Assembly: GCA_019414445.1 (NCBI GenBank)
Contig: DXMA01000005.1
Coordinates: 8,213-72,212, forward strand
Direction of reading: 5' to 3'
DNA from: Collinsella sp.
Lineage (GTDB): Bacteria; Actinomycetota; Coriobacteriia; Coriobacteriales; Coriobacteriaceae
DNA length: 64,000 nucleotides
In this document: piece after piece, positions 1-7,550 of the stretch
Position numbering within the stretch: position 1 is the stretch's first letter
How the letters are laid out: every line of letters starts with the position of its first letter
The notes under the pieces: model-generated
Database searches by the model: none
Told to the model about the DNA's origin: nothing
Seen by the model: only the letters and a program-made list of their open reading frames with translations
Translations under genes and position numbers: made by a program

Positions 1-56
1 AGAGCAGGGGACTCTTAATCCCAAGGTCCAGGGTTCGACCCCCTGACGGCCCACCA
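1..56 (+). tRNA. tRNA-Lys(CTT), 5' end cut off by the window edge
   Basis: The sequence matches the complete tRNA-Lys at 100-172 from the D-stem onward, with anticodon loop CTCTTAA (anticodon CTT), the same T-arm and the same acceptor 3' strand ACGGCCC. The discriminator base is A53 and the CCA end is encoded (54-56). The first 20 or so bases lie before the window. Confidence 0.93.
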
Positions 57-70
57 CACGATATCTCCTC

Positions 71-94
71 TAAAGTCCGCTACGACGGACTTTA
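71..94. other. Hairpin between the two tRNA-Lys genes
   Basis: TAAAGTCC (71-78) pairs with GGACTTTA (87-94) around an 8-base loop. There is no T-run after it, so it may be a processing or spacer hairpin rather than a true intrinsic terminator. Confidence 0.5.
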
Positions 95-99
95 GCTTT

Positions 100-172
100 G
101 GGTCGTTAGCTCAGTTGGTAGAGCAGGGGACTCTTAATCCCAAGGTCCAGGGTTCGACCCCCTGACGGCCCA
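100..172 (+). tRNA. tRNA-Lys(CTT)
   Basis: Complete cloverleaf. Acceptor GGGTCGT pairs with ACGGCCC (one G-T pair), the D-arm is TAGCTCAGTTGG-like, the anticodon loop is CTCTTAA (CTT), the T-arm is GGGTTCGACCCC-like and the discriminator is A172. The downstream bases are CCC rather than CCA, so CCA is added enzymatically. It is a tandem second copy of the partial gene at the window start. Confidence 0.96.
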
Positions 173-187
173 CCCAAAGATGATTTA

Positions 188-219
188 GACGGTCAACGAA
201 GGTTGGCCGTCTTTTTTTG
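188..219 (+). terminator. Intrinsic terminator of the tRNA-Lys unit
   Basis: GACGGTCAAC (188-197) pairs with GTTGGCCGTC (202-211), with one G-T pair, and a run of seven T follows. It sits right after the tRNA and is nearly repeated at 366-396. Confidence 0.85.
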
Positions 220-230
220 TTGACCTTTCA

Positions 231-353
231 TGGGGTCGAACCCGTCGGGGCGCGGAGCTGAGGAAATGCGTGAGCATTTACCAGCGCAGCGCGCAAGGCG
301 CGAAGCGCCGCAGCGGCCGCCTGCAAAGCAGGCTGACCCCCTGACGGCCCACC
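231..353. repeat. Relic tRNA-Lys 3' end and inverted T-arm; possible attachment-site scar
   Basis: Bases 335-353 are an exact 19-base copy of the tRNA-Lys 3' end (same as 156-174). Just after each terminator the motif GGGGTCGAACCC appears (near 232-243 and 410-421), which is the reverse complement of the tRNA T-arm. The roughly 90 bases between are GC-rich and hold no gene. Duplicated tRNA 3' ends are typical traces of site-specific integration and excision; that history is inferred here. Confidence 0.6.
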
Positions 354-365
354 AAAGCAAGTTAA

Positions 366-396
366 GACGGTCAACGAAAGTTGGCCGTCTTTTTTG
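366..396 (+). terminator. Second copy of the tRNA-Lys terminator
   Basis: GACGGTCAAC (366-375) and GTTGGCCGTC (380-389) are followed by six T. About 55 bases starting here nearly repeat those starting at 188. No intact tRNA precedes it, only the 19-base relic. Confidence 0.75.
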
Positions 397-463
397 TTGA
401 CCTCGCTTGGGGTCGAACCCGAAAGGGCACAGCCGCTTTCACAGATCGAGTCTACCCTGGGGA

Positions 464-826
464 TCAGTAAAACCGGCGCGTCTGCACGGCGAAGTACGCC
501 TGTGCGAGCGCGATTTCTTGCTTGTTTGAATCTCCGTTCTGGGCGATTAAATAGCATGCATAGCGCGTAAGCTTGTAGTCTTTAACCGCACGAGCGGCGA
601 CACCGGCAGTTACCATTTTCGTGGTGTCACGAAAATGGGAATCAACTGGAGTTTTATTTGTTTCGCACGAGACTTTTGCCCTCTTAACAACTTCGGCGAA
701 GTTCTCCCATCGAGTGTATCCCATGGGTTCCATTAAATCGCGTGCGAGCCAATACTCAACGCCGTCTTCCACATTGGCGTAGCTATCAAGTTTGACACGC
801 CACTTCTCGATATCTCTACTGTCCAT
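464..826 (-). pseudogene. DinD-like (DNA-damage-inducible D) N-terminal fragment
   Basis: The 120-residue product resembles the N-terminal BRO-N-like part of the DinD family: a YWLARDLMEPMGY-type segment near residue 25, a long central helix region, and the conserved IALAQAYFAVQTRR segment at the end. Family members usually run to roughly 270 residues, so the protein stops just after this motif and lacks its C-terminal half. The start is supported by a strong GGAGGAGAT ribosome site directly before ATG 826. The break lies next to the tRNA-Lys duplication, which suggests loss of the 3' part during an integration or deletion at the tRNA. It could still make a short stable protein; no function is claimed. 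Confidence 0.65.
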
Positions 827-910
827 ATCTCCTCCTCGCTGGGCTATTGTCTATGCAGGCTTTGCACGCTCTGTATTCGGAATAAGGATACGCTGCCGTG
901 CGGACACGAA

Positions 911-944
911 TGGGCCCCGTGCCACTTCGAGCTCACGGGGCCCA
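911..944. terminator. Strong hairpin after the flavoprotein gene
   Basis: TGGGCCCCGTG (911-921) and CACGGGGCCCA (934-944) form a perfect 11-base-pair stem. It lies between two minus-strand genes, downstream of the stop at 988. A T-run is lacking on either side. Confidence 0.65.
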
Positions 945-987
945 TAGATATCGATTAGTTGTGTTCTGCTTTAGATAGGTGTCCAGT

Positions 988-2514
988 TTAATTCGCTCGA
1001 TAGTGCGAGCCCAGGCTTTCGGTTCGGTTGCGCATGGCTTTGACCATTTCCTGTGCTAGTTGAATCTGCGACTGTATGCGGGCGAGCGCAGCGATTTCGC
1101 TGTCGTTGGCATGCGGCTTATTTAGAGCTGTGGCATCATCTTGAATGTTTTCAAGCTCGTGTAGTGCCTCGGATAGGCCTGTTTCGGTCCTGTTGATCAT
1201 GCAATAGGTGCTCATCGTGTGCCTTAGGCTGTGTGTCAGGCGTTCGGCATCTGTTGCGGCTATGCCGTACTGGGGGAGGGCGATATCCGCCTTCAGGGCT
1301 GTCTCGGGCTCTTTCTGTGCTGCTTGGGCTGCCGATGCGCCTGCGATGCGCCCGAACACGATGCCGTTGGCGCTTGACAAGCCACCAATGCGGTCGGCGC
1401 CGTGCATGCCGCCTGTCGCCTCGCCGCAAGCGTAGAGGCCCTCAACGCCCGTTTGCGCGGTCTTATCGATCTTGATGCCGCCGTTAGCGGCGTGGGCATA
1501 CATCGCAACGCGCATCTCGTCAGTCGGGGCGATGCCGTGCTCGTCTTGCAGCCAGGTGGCAAAGGTCTGCACAAACTCTGGGACATCCTCGCGGGGAAAG
1601 TCGTAGTGGAGTGCCAGGCCTTCGACACCTGCCTGATCGATGACGAGATCGATGGCGCTGGAAGCCAGGCGCGAAGTGAAGGGACCGTATCCGGAGCGTT
1701 GCTCAAGCAGGTCGTCCAGCTTGTCGTCGGCAATATCTACCGGCTGGTCTACATGTACGTAGCGCCAGGTTTTCTCGTTGAAGACCAGGTTGCGCTTGGG
1801 CTCGATGAAACCGGGCATCATCTGCATGAACTCTATATTAGTAAGTGTTGCGCCGTGCGCCAGCGCGATGGCCTGCGAGGAGCTGAGCACATCAGCCGAC
1901 GTAAGGCTGCGCTCGAACAGGCCGCCTGTGCCACCGGTTGCGATGATCGTGGCCTTGGCAGCAAAGGGCACGATTCGATTTTCGGTGAGGTCGTAGAGCA
2001 CGGTTCCGGTTATTCTACCGTTCGTGTCCTCAACAAGGTCGATAAGCTCATAGCGGGGGAGCAGGCGAATGCCGAGTGACTCGATTCGGGTCGTCAGAGC
2101 GTCCTCAAGGGGCTTGCGGGTGAGGCCGCGCCACATGCGCGTCTTGTGGTCAAAGCAGGGGATAAACTGCTTTTGCTGGGCGCTCTCGGCATTTTGTGGG
2201 CGTTGAAGTTCAACACCCAGATCCCGTTCGAGCCATGTAATTGCCTGGGGAATGCCGCGGACAAACGTCTGGACAAGCTCGGGGTCGGCGACGCCGCCAC
2301 CAACGGTCTGGATGGTGTCGATGAGGTCTTGTTCGTCGTCTTCGTTAACGGGTCCGATAAGCCCCAGGCCCCAGGTTCCGGGGAAGAAGCTCGATCCACT
2401 CATAGTCTTGCCGGCGCTTGCCACAGTGACGGTTGCACCCGTGCGTGCCGCTTCGATGGCGGCGCAAAGTCCCGCAATGCCAGATCCAATTACCAGTACA
2501 TCAGTCGATTCCAT
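988..2514 (-). CDS. FAD-dependent oxidoreductase (NadB / fumarate-reductase flavoprotein type)
   Basis: The 508-residue protein opens with a Rossmann FAD-binding motif, VIGSGIAGLCAAIEAARTG, near residue 7. It has the NadB/FrdA-type second FAD motif (ATIIATGGTGGLFERS) in the middle and, towards the C-terminus, the GLYACGEATGGMHGADRIGG segment typical of the L-aspartate oxidase / succinate dehydrogenase flavoprotein fold. ATG 2514 is chosen because AAAGGAA lies just before it and the protein then begins at the FAD motif; a longer reading to 2571 adds a basic, non-homologous tail. No nadA or nadC partner and no iron-sulfur subunit is adjacent, so the substrate is not determined. Coriobacteria carry many such flavoproteins acting on varied dicarboxylate-like or enone acceptors. 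Confidence 0.8.
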   Translation of the reverse strand: MESTDVLVIGSGIAGLCAAIEAARTGATVTVASAGKTMSGSSFFPGTWGLGLIGPVNEDDEQDLIDTIQTVGGGVADPELVQTFVRGIPQAITWLERDLGVELQRPQNAESAQQKQFIPCFDHKTRMWRGLTRKPLEDALTTRIESLGIRLLPRYELIDLVEDTNGRITGTVLYDLTENRIVPFAAKATIIATGGTGGLFERSLTSADVLSSSQAIALAHGATLTNIEFMQMMPGFIEPKRNLVFNEKTWRYVHVDQPVDIADDKLDDLLEQRSGYGPFTSRLASSAIDLVIDQAGVEGLALHYDFPREDVPEFVQTFATWLQDEHGIAPTDEMRVAMYAHAANGGIKIDKTAQTGVEGLYACGEATGGMHGADRIGGLSSANGIVFGRIAGASAAQAAQKEPETALKADIALPQYGIAATDAERLTHSLRHTMSTYCMINRTETGLSEALHELENIQDDATALNKPHANDSEIAALARIQSQIQLAQEMVKAMRNRTESLGSHYRAN

Positions 2515-2700
2515 CGGATTCCTTTCTCGTCCGGCGCATTGTCGCACGGGTGATCGGCAATGGGGCCGCAAAGACTCGGCAAATCGGTAAAGGGCACATA
2601 TGGCAGGTGGGCGTCATGGGCGTTCTGATGCTCCATTTCATCACATCTCGTATATCGCCCCAACTGATATATTGGCGTTAGCCACCCTGCAGCAGCGCAA

Positions 2701-2735
2701 ACAAAAAGAGCCGCTACCTCGAAAGGTAGCGGCTC
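2701..2735 (-). terminator. Intrinsic terminator of the NifU-like/GGGtGRT operon
   Basis: On the minus strand a perfect 12-base-pair stem (2708-2719 with 2724-2735, TTCG tetraloop) runs into TTTTTGT. It lies about 35 bases past the stop at 2771. Confidence 0.9.
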
Positions 2736-2770
2736 CAAAGCTCAACTATATGAGCATCGCGCGGGCGCGA

Positions 2771-3775
2771 TTAGGCCTTGAGGGCCTCCTCGACGGCGAC
2801 AGCGCAGGCGACGGTGGCACCGACCATGGGGTTGTTGCCCATGCCGATGAGACCCATCATGTCGACGTGCGCAGGCACGGAGGAAGAACCGGCGAACTGG
2901 GCGTCGGAGTGCATGCGACCCATGGTGTCGGTCATGCCGTAAGAGGCAGGGCCGGCGCCCATGTTGTCCGGGTGCAGGGTACGGCCAGTGCCGCCACCAG
3001 AAGCGACGGAGAAGTACTTCTTGCCAGCCTCGAGGCGCTCCTTCTTGTAGGTGCCAGCGACGGGGTGCTGGAAGCGCGTGGGGTTGGTGGAGTTACCGGT
3101 GATCGAGATGTCGACGTTCTCGTGCCACATGATGGCAACGCCCTCGCGGACGTCGTCGGAGCCGTAGCAGTTAACGGCAGCGCGGGGACCATCGGAGTAG
3201 GGGATGGTCTCGACGACCTTGAGCTCGCCCGTGTAGTAGTCGAACTGGGTCTTCACGTAGGTGAAGCCGTTGATGCGGGCGATGATCTGAGCAGCGTCCT
3301 TGCCCAGACCGTTGAGGATGACGCGCAGCGGCTTCTTGCGAGCCTTGTTGGCGTTCAGAGCCAGGCCGATAGCACCCTCAGCGGCAGCGAAGGACTCGTG
3401 GCCAGCCAGGAAGGCGAAGCACTCGGTGTCGTCGGAGAGCAGCATAGCGCCCAGGTTGCCGTGGCCCAGACCGACCTTGCGGTCCTCGGCGACGGAGCCG
3501 GGAACGGTGAAGGCCTGGATGCCCTCGCCGATGATGGCGGCAGCCTCAGAAGCGGTCTTGGCGCCACGCTTGACAGCGAGAGCGCAACCGAGGGTGTAGG
3601 CCCACTCGGCGTTCTGGAAGGCGATGGACTGGGTGTTGTTGACGATCTCACGCGGGTTGAAGCCCTTGTCGGTGCAGATCTGCAGAGCTTCCTCGAGGGA
3701 GGCGATGCCGTTGTCGGCGAGGCACTTGTTGATCTTGTCAGCGCGGCGCTCGTAACCTTCGAACGTAACAGTCAT
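2771..3775 (-). CDS. GGGtGRT protein
   Basis: The 334-residue protein matches the family named for its GGGTGRT motif, here within ASGGGTGRTLHPDNMGAG near residue 260. Other marked features are FLAGHESFAAAEGAIGLALN in the middle and a glycine/methionine-rich C-terminus (MMGLIGMGNNPMVGATVA). The reaction is not established. The family is known mainly from anaerobes beside an NifU-like scaffold gene, exactly as here: the scaffold gene ends 18 bases upstream. Start ATG 3775 has GGGAGGG ahead of it. The codon use is strongly biased and GC-rich like a highly expressed core gene. Expression from the NifU-like promoter and a shared iron-sulfur or redox role are inferred from context. Confidence 0.85.
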   Translation of the reverse strand: MTVTFEGYERRADKINKCLADNGIASLEEALQICTDKGFNPREIVNNTQSIAFQNAEWAYTLGCALAVKRGAKTASEAAAIIGEGIQAFTVPGSVAEDRKVGLGHGNLGAMLLSDDTECFAFLAGHESFAAAEGAIGLALNANKARKKPLRVILNGLGKDAAQIIARINGFTYVKTQFDYYTGELKVVETIPYSDGPRAAVNCYGSDDVREGVAIMWHENVDISITGNSTNPTRFQHPVAGTYKKERLEAGKKYFSVASGGGTGRTLHPDNMGAGPASYGMTDTMGRMHSDAQFAGSSSVPAHVDMMGLIGMGNNPMVGATVACAVAVEEALKA

Positions 3776-3793
3776 AGTTATTTCCCTCCCTTT

Positions 3794-4528
3794 CTACTCG
3801 TGAACCGGGAACACGCTGGCGACGGAGTGAGTCTCCTCGTCGGTGCGCGGGTCGATGTACTTGGCAGCGTTCTCCCACTGACCATAGTGGCCCATAGCGC
3901 CAGCGATGGCCTCCTCGGGGGTCTTGCCGGCCTTGACGGCGTCGGTGAACTTGCCGAGGTTCAGGAACTCGAATGCGATGATCTCGTTCTTGTCGTTGAG
4001 AGCCATGCGGGTGACGTAGCCCTGAGCGAGCTCAAGGTAACGAGCGCCCTTGGCCTTGGTGCCGAACATGGTGCCGACCTGAGAGCGAAGGCCCTTGCCG
4101 AGGTCGTCGAGGGAGGCGCCCACGGGCAGGCCGCCCTCGGAGAACGCGGTCTGGCTGCGGCCGTAAACGATCTGCAGGAAGATCTCGCGCATAGCAACGT
4201 TGATGGCGTCGCAGACGAGGTCGGTGTTGAGGGCCTCGAGGATGGTCTTACCGGGAAGGATCTCGGAAGCCATGGCAGCAGAGTGGGTCATGCCCGAGCA
4301 GCCGATGGTCTCAACGAGGGCCTCCTCGATGATGCCGTCCTTGACGTTCAGCGTGAGCTTGCAGGCGCCCTGCTGAGGTGCGCACCAACCCACACCGTGC
4401 GTAAGACCGGAGATGTCGGAAATCTCCTTAGCCTGGACCCACTTGCCCTCCTCGGGGATGGGTGCGGGGCCGTGGTATGCACCCTTGGCAACGGGGCACA
4501 TGTTCTCCACTTCCTGTGAGTACTGCAT
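3794..4528 (-). CDS. NifU-like iron-sulfur cluster scaffold protein
   Basis: The 244-residue product contains the IscU/NifU N-terminal-like segment with cysteines in GVGWCAPQQGACKL and the IGCSGMTHSAAMASE stretch (about residues 65-80), followed by a long C-terminal part absent from the shorter SufU. IscU-type proteins assemble and pass on Fe-S clusters. Start ATG 4528 follows AGAGGAGAGGC; the longer reading to 4612 adds a basic tail without homology. It is the first gene of a two-gene unit with the GGGtGRT gene. A dedicated scaffold separate from the sufCBDSU operon 1.3 kb away suggests a client-specific role, which is inference. Confidence 0.85.
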   Translation of the reverse strand: MQYSQEVENMCPVAKGAYHGPAPIPEEGKWVQAKEISDISGLTHGVGWCAPQQGACKLTLNVKDGIIEEALVETIGCSGMTHSAAMASEILPGKTILEALNTDLVCDAINVAMREIFLQIVYGRSQTAFSEGGLPVGASLDDLGKGLRSQVGTMFGTKAKGARYLELAQGYVTRMALNDKNEIIAFEFLNLGKFTDAVKAGKTPEEAIAGAMGHYGQWENAAKYIDPRTDEETHSVASVFPVHE

Positions 4529-4931
4529 GCCTCTCCTCTCTATCGTGTTGGCGTCCCGTCTGGGGGTCGTGGCTGGCGATTGCCGGGCGACCCTTCGAAA
4601 GGGACATGACATGCAGCCCCTATAATACCGCGAAATACACGGAATATTCGGCGAACGGCTCAGTTTTCGTAGCGAGAAGTCCGGAAGTTTTAATTGAAAC
4701 GGTTTAACTATATGTTCTGTGGTCGCGAATTTCCGTAGAGGGGGTTCGTCTTGGGCAAGCTTTTGGTCAGCTCTTGTAAGCGTTGCAGGGGTTGACCTGT
4801 TGCAACGGTGCCGTTCGCCGCCCGTTTACTGCCTTTGGCCGCGCGAGTGTATTGTTTTGCGTGAATGTTTTGATGGCACGCTTCAATCGTGCTGTATTGG
4901 ATGGCAATCAGATCCCGGCGAAGGGAGCGCC
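4529..4931. promoter_or_regulatory. Intergenic region with a probable divergent promoter
   Basis: No gene is seen in these 400 bases. TATAATA at 4621-4627 reads TATTAT on the minus strand, a good -10 box about 95 bases before the NifU-like start, but no clear -35 was found. An AT-rich stretch at 4680-4720 may carry another promoter towards the transposase gene. Confidence 0.35.
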
Positions 4932-5732
4932 ATGCAGCGCGTTTGGAGAACGGTTACCGGCTTTTACCATGTCTGTGCCCGCGGTGTGGGCAAGCAGCTC
5001 ATCTTTGAGGGCGATGAAGACCGGTGGGAGTTTTTGGAGCTGATGCGCGAGTGCTGCCGCGAGGCGGGCGTGACGGTTATCGCCTGGTGCCTTATGGGCA
5101 ATCACGTGCATCTGGTGCTTGCAGATTACGAGGACGCGATGAGCGCGGCGATGCACCGGCTGCTTTTGACGTACGCGCGGCGGTTCAATAAGCGCACGGG
5201 GCGCACGGGTCATCTGTTCCAGAACCGTTTTGACCGGCGCTCGCTCGATACCGACCGTTATCTAATGGCTGCCATTCGCTATGTTCACGCTAATCCGCAG
5301 GAGGCGGGTATCGCCCTGATCGAGCGTTATCCCTGGAGCAGCTTTGCCGAGTATCTGAGAGCGTATGACAACGATACGACGAGGGGATTTTCGGACCCTT
5401 CTTGTGTGCTTGAGCTCTTTGAGTCTGCCAAGGGGTTTCTGGATTATTCTCTGTCGATGCCCGATGGTTCCGATCCGGTGATTCACGATATGGATGAGAC
5501 AGAGTGGGAGCGGCGTGCGTTTGCCGACAAGATGGCGAAGCGCCTGGGCGTGCCGCTCAACGAACTCAAGACCGTAGCGCCCTCGCGGCGAGATGGAATC
5601 ATTTTCGCCCTGCACGATGTCGGCTACACGGTGCGCGAGATCGAACGATATACGGGAATCAGCAAGAGTACCGTCTCTCGTATCGTGCGCGCTTATGTTC
5701 GGGTGAATGCTCAGGCTGAGGGCTCGGAATAG
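4932..5732 (+). CDS. REP-associated tyrosine transposase (RAYT, TnpA_REP / Y1 type) with C-terminal helix-turn-helix
   Basis: The 266-residue protein carries the HUH signature MGNHVHLVL (HVH at 58-60) and the downstream IRYVHANPQEAG segment with the presumed nucleophilic tyrosine near 117, the hallmarks of Y1/IS200-like transposases of the RAYT group. Residues from about 225 form a DNA-binding helix-turn-helix (VGYTVREIERYTGISKSTVSRI). ATG 4932 is preferred: it has AAGGGAGC before it and opens on MQRVWRTVTGFYHV, as usual for the family, while the reading from 4719 adds 71 unrelated residues. There are no IS200-like ends or tnpB. RAYTs process dispersed REP hairpins; a candidate hairpin lies 53 bases after its stop (5785-5816) with relatives at 11174-11242 and 59415-59450. 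Confidence 0.85.
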   Translation: MQRVWRTVTGFYHVCARGVGKQLIFEGDEDRWEFLELMRECCREAGVTVIAWCLMGNHVHLVLADYEDAMSAAMHRLLLTYARRFNKRTGRTGHLFQNRFDRRSLDTDRYLMAAIRYVHANPQEAGIALIERYPWSSFAEYLRAYDNDTTRGFSDPSCVLELFESAKGFLDYSLSMPDGSDPVIHDMDETEWERRAFADKMAKRLGVPLNELKTVAPSRRDGIIFALHDVGYTVREIERYTGISKSTVSRIVRAYVRVNAQAEGSE

Positions 5733-5736
5733 AAAA

Positions 5737-5769
5737 TGGCCGAACCACTCTTGTCAAGCGATTCGGCCA
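5737..5769. terminator. Hairpin after the RAYT gene
   Basis: TGGCCGAA (5737-5744) pairs with TTCGGCCA (5762-5769) over a 17-base loop. It is located four bases after the transposase stop. There is only a weak T-rich tail, so this is a possible terminator or part of the flanking repeat unit. Confidence 0.5.
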
Positions 5770-5784
5770 ACAAAAGTCTTAAGA

Positions 5785-5816
5785 TTTGGGACAAATACTA
5801 CTGATTATTTTGTCCC
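5785..5816. repeat. REP-like hairpin, copy A
   Basis: GGGACAAA (5788-5795) and TTTGTCCC (5809-5816) are perfect arms around an AT-rich centre containing CTGATTATT. The prefix AAGATTT is shared with copy C (59415-59450) and nearly with copy B (AGGATTT at 11210-11216). The element overlaps the 3' end of sufU, so the last SufU residues come from it. Confidence 0.65.
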
Positions 5817-6232
5817 GTGAGCATGCCGTCGAGGGTGCGCCAGGCGAGCTCGGCGCATTTGACGCGGGCGGGCATGTGCGAGATGTCCTGGAGCTGGGCG
5901 GCCTCGTCCAGGTCTTCCAAGTCCTCCTCGGAGAGCTGCTCGCCGCGGATCATGGCGAGGAAGAGCTCTGCCAAGCGGCGAGCTTCCTCGACGGTCTCGC
6001 CGGTGATGAGGTCGGCCATGATGTCGGCGCTTGCCTGGCTGATGGCGCAGCCGTGGCCGGTAAAGGAGGCCTCCTCGATCACGTTGTTCTCGACACGTAG
6101 CTGCAAGGTGAGCTCGTCTCCGCAGCTGGGGTTGATGCCGTCGTGCTCGTGCGTGGGGGCGTCCATCTCGTACTTGTAGTCGGGGTGCGAGTTGTGCTCC
6201 ATAAACGTGGTGGAGGTGTACAGATTACCCAT
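5798..6232 (-). CDS. sufU: SufU iron-sulfur cluster assembly protein
   Basis: The 144-residue SufU-type scaffold / sulfur-transfer protein has the three expected cysteine sites: NPSCGDEL with the following aspartate (about residue 38), GHGCAISQASADIM (about 63), and VKCAELAW (about 127). In Gram-positive bacteria SufU accepts sulfur from SufS with a zinc ion bound by these cysteines. Its start at 6232 overlaps the end of sufS by eight bases, so the two are translationally coupled. The C-terminal residues GQNNQ are encoded inside a dispersed REP-like hairpin. It is the last gene of the suf operon. Confidence 0.92.
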   Translation of the reverse strand: MGNLYTSTTFMEHNSHPDYKYEMDAPTHEHDGINPSCGDELTLQLRVENNVIEEASFTGHGCAISQASADIMADLITGETVEEARRLAELFLAMIRGEQLSEEDLEDLDEAAQLQDISHMPARVKCAELAWRTLDGMLTGQNNQ

Positions 6233-7550
6233 TGAACGTGCTCCAAACGTGATGCAGGCCGGCGATGAACTTGTCGATATCGGCCTTGTCGTTGTAGAAG
6301 GCCACGCTGGCGCGACAGCAGGCAAGGTTCTCGACGCCCAGCCAGGTGAGCAGCGGCTGCGCACAGTGGTGGCCGGCGCGAATGCAGACGCCGTCCATGT
6401 CCATGATGCTCGCTACGTCGTGCGGGTGGATGCCCTTGACGTTAAAGCTCACGACGCCGTGGTGGTTGTCCCAATAGATGGAGCCGATGATCTGGACAAA
6501 GTCGAGCTGCATGAGTTCGCCCATCAGATAGTGGACGAGTGCCTGCTCGCGGGCCTGGATGTTCTCGTAACCCACCGTGTTGACCAGGTAATCGAGTGCG
6601 GCGCCCGTGGCGAAGATGCCGGCGGCGTCCTGCGTGCCGGCCTCGAACTTCTCGGGGACGGGAGCCCAGACAGCGTTCTGCTCGGTGACCGAATCGATCA
6701 TCTCGCCGCCGGTAAGCATGGGCGGCATGGCGTTGAGCAGGTCCATCTTGCCCCACAGCACGCCGATGCCCATGGGGCCCATGGCCTTGTGCGCACTAAA
6801 GGCAAAGAAGTCGGCGCCCAGGTCGGCCACATCGACCGGCATGTGCGGCAGCGACTGCGCGCCGTCGACGACCAGGTAGCCGCCGTACTTGTGCACGAGT
6901 TTGCCGAGGTTCTTGACCGGGTTCTCGACGCCCAGCACGTTGGAGACCTGTCCCACGGCTAGGATCTTGGTCTTGGGACCCACCTTGGCAAGAACCTCCT
7001 CGGTGGTGAGCTGGCCGGTCTTGGTGGGGTAGAGGTAGACGAGCTTGGCGCCGGTCTCGCGGCAGACCTGCTGCCACGGAATCAGGTTGGAGTGGTGCTC
7101 CATGATGGTGATGACGACCTCGTCGCCCGGTTCGAGCACTGTGGGCGCAAAGCTCTTAGCGACCAGGTTGAGCGACTCGCTCGTGTTGCGGGTGAAGACG
7201 ACCTCGTTGGCCTGTGAGGCGCCGATGAGGTCAGCGATCTGCTGGCGGACCTTCGCGATGGCGTCGGTGGCCTCGACGGACAGCGAGTACAGGCCGCGCA
7301 GGGGGTTGGCGTTCATGCGCTGGTAGAAGTCGCGTTCGGCGTCGAGCACACGGGCAGGGCGCTGCGCGGTGGCGGCGCTATCGAGGAAAGCGATCTCGGG
7401 GTGCTGCTGGAACAGCGGGAACTGGCCCTTGTAGGGGTTGGTCTCGATGTCCACGGTGGGCCAGCCGCGCGAGACCTCGTCGCTGGCGTCGAGCTCCATA
7501 GGCTCCGGTGCGGTACAGGTATCGCATTTAACGTGCTCGGTGTCGATCAT
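6225..7550 (-). CDS. sufS: SufS cysteine desulfurase
   Basis: The 441-residue PLP enzyme removes sulfur from cysteine for Fe-S cluster assembly. Visible landmarks are the PLP-lysine segment FAFSAHKAMGPMGIGVLWG, the EHHSNLIPWQ histidine region and the catalytic-loop cysteine in RAGHHCAQPLL near residue 395. The N-terminus has about 45 extra residues containing a CDTC motif before the fold starts at FPLFQQHPEIAFLDSAAT; the usual length is about 405. The start overlaps the sufD stop in ATGA and the 3' end overlaps sufU, as expected of a tightly coupled operon. The extra CxxC segment is unusual; whether it binds metal is not known. Confidence 0.95.
   Translation of the reverse strand: MIDTEHVKCDTCTAPEPMELDASDEVSRGWPTVDIETNPYKGQFPLFQQHPEIAFLDSAATAQRPARVLDAERDFYQRMNANPLRGLYSLSVEATDAIAKVRQQIADLIGASQANEVVFTRNTSESLNLVAKSFAPTVLEPGDEVVITIMEHHSNLIPWQQVCRETGAKLVYLYPTKTGQLTTEEVLAKVGPKTKILAVGQVSNVLGVENPVKNLGKLVHKYGGYLVVDGAQSLPHMPVDVADLGADFFAFSAHKAMGPMGIGVLWGKMDLLNAMPPMLTGGEMIDSVTEQNAVWAPVPEKFEAGTQDAAGIFATGAALDYLVNTVGYENIQAREQALVHYLMGELMQLDFVQIIGSIYWDNHHGVVSFNVKGIHPHDVASIMDMDGVCIRAGHHCAQPLLTWLGVENLACCRASVAFYNDKADIDKFIAGLHHVWSTFNG

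Noticed and set aside
228..557. A 109-codon minus-strand frame across the tRNA-Lys repeats.
   Set aside because: It runs through the terminator repeats and the end of the DinD-like fragment; no motif or ribosome site.
2600..4519. A 639-codon plus-strand open frame opposite the GGGtGRT and NifU-like genes.
   Set aside because: Its protein is low-complexity Gly/Val/Asp/Leu and mirrors the strongly biased codons of the real minus-strand genes, which have clear family motifs and ribosome sites.
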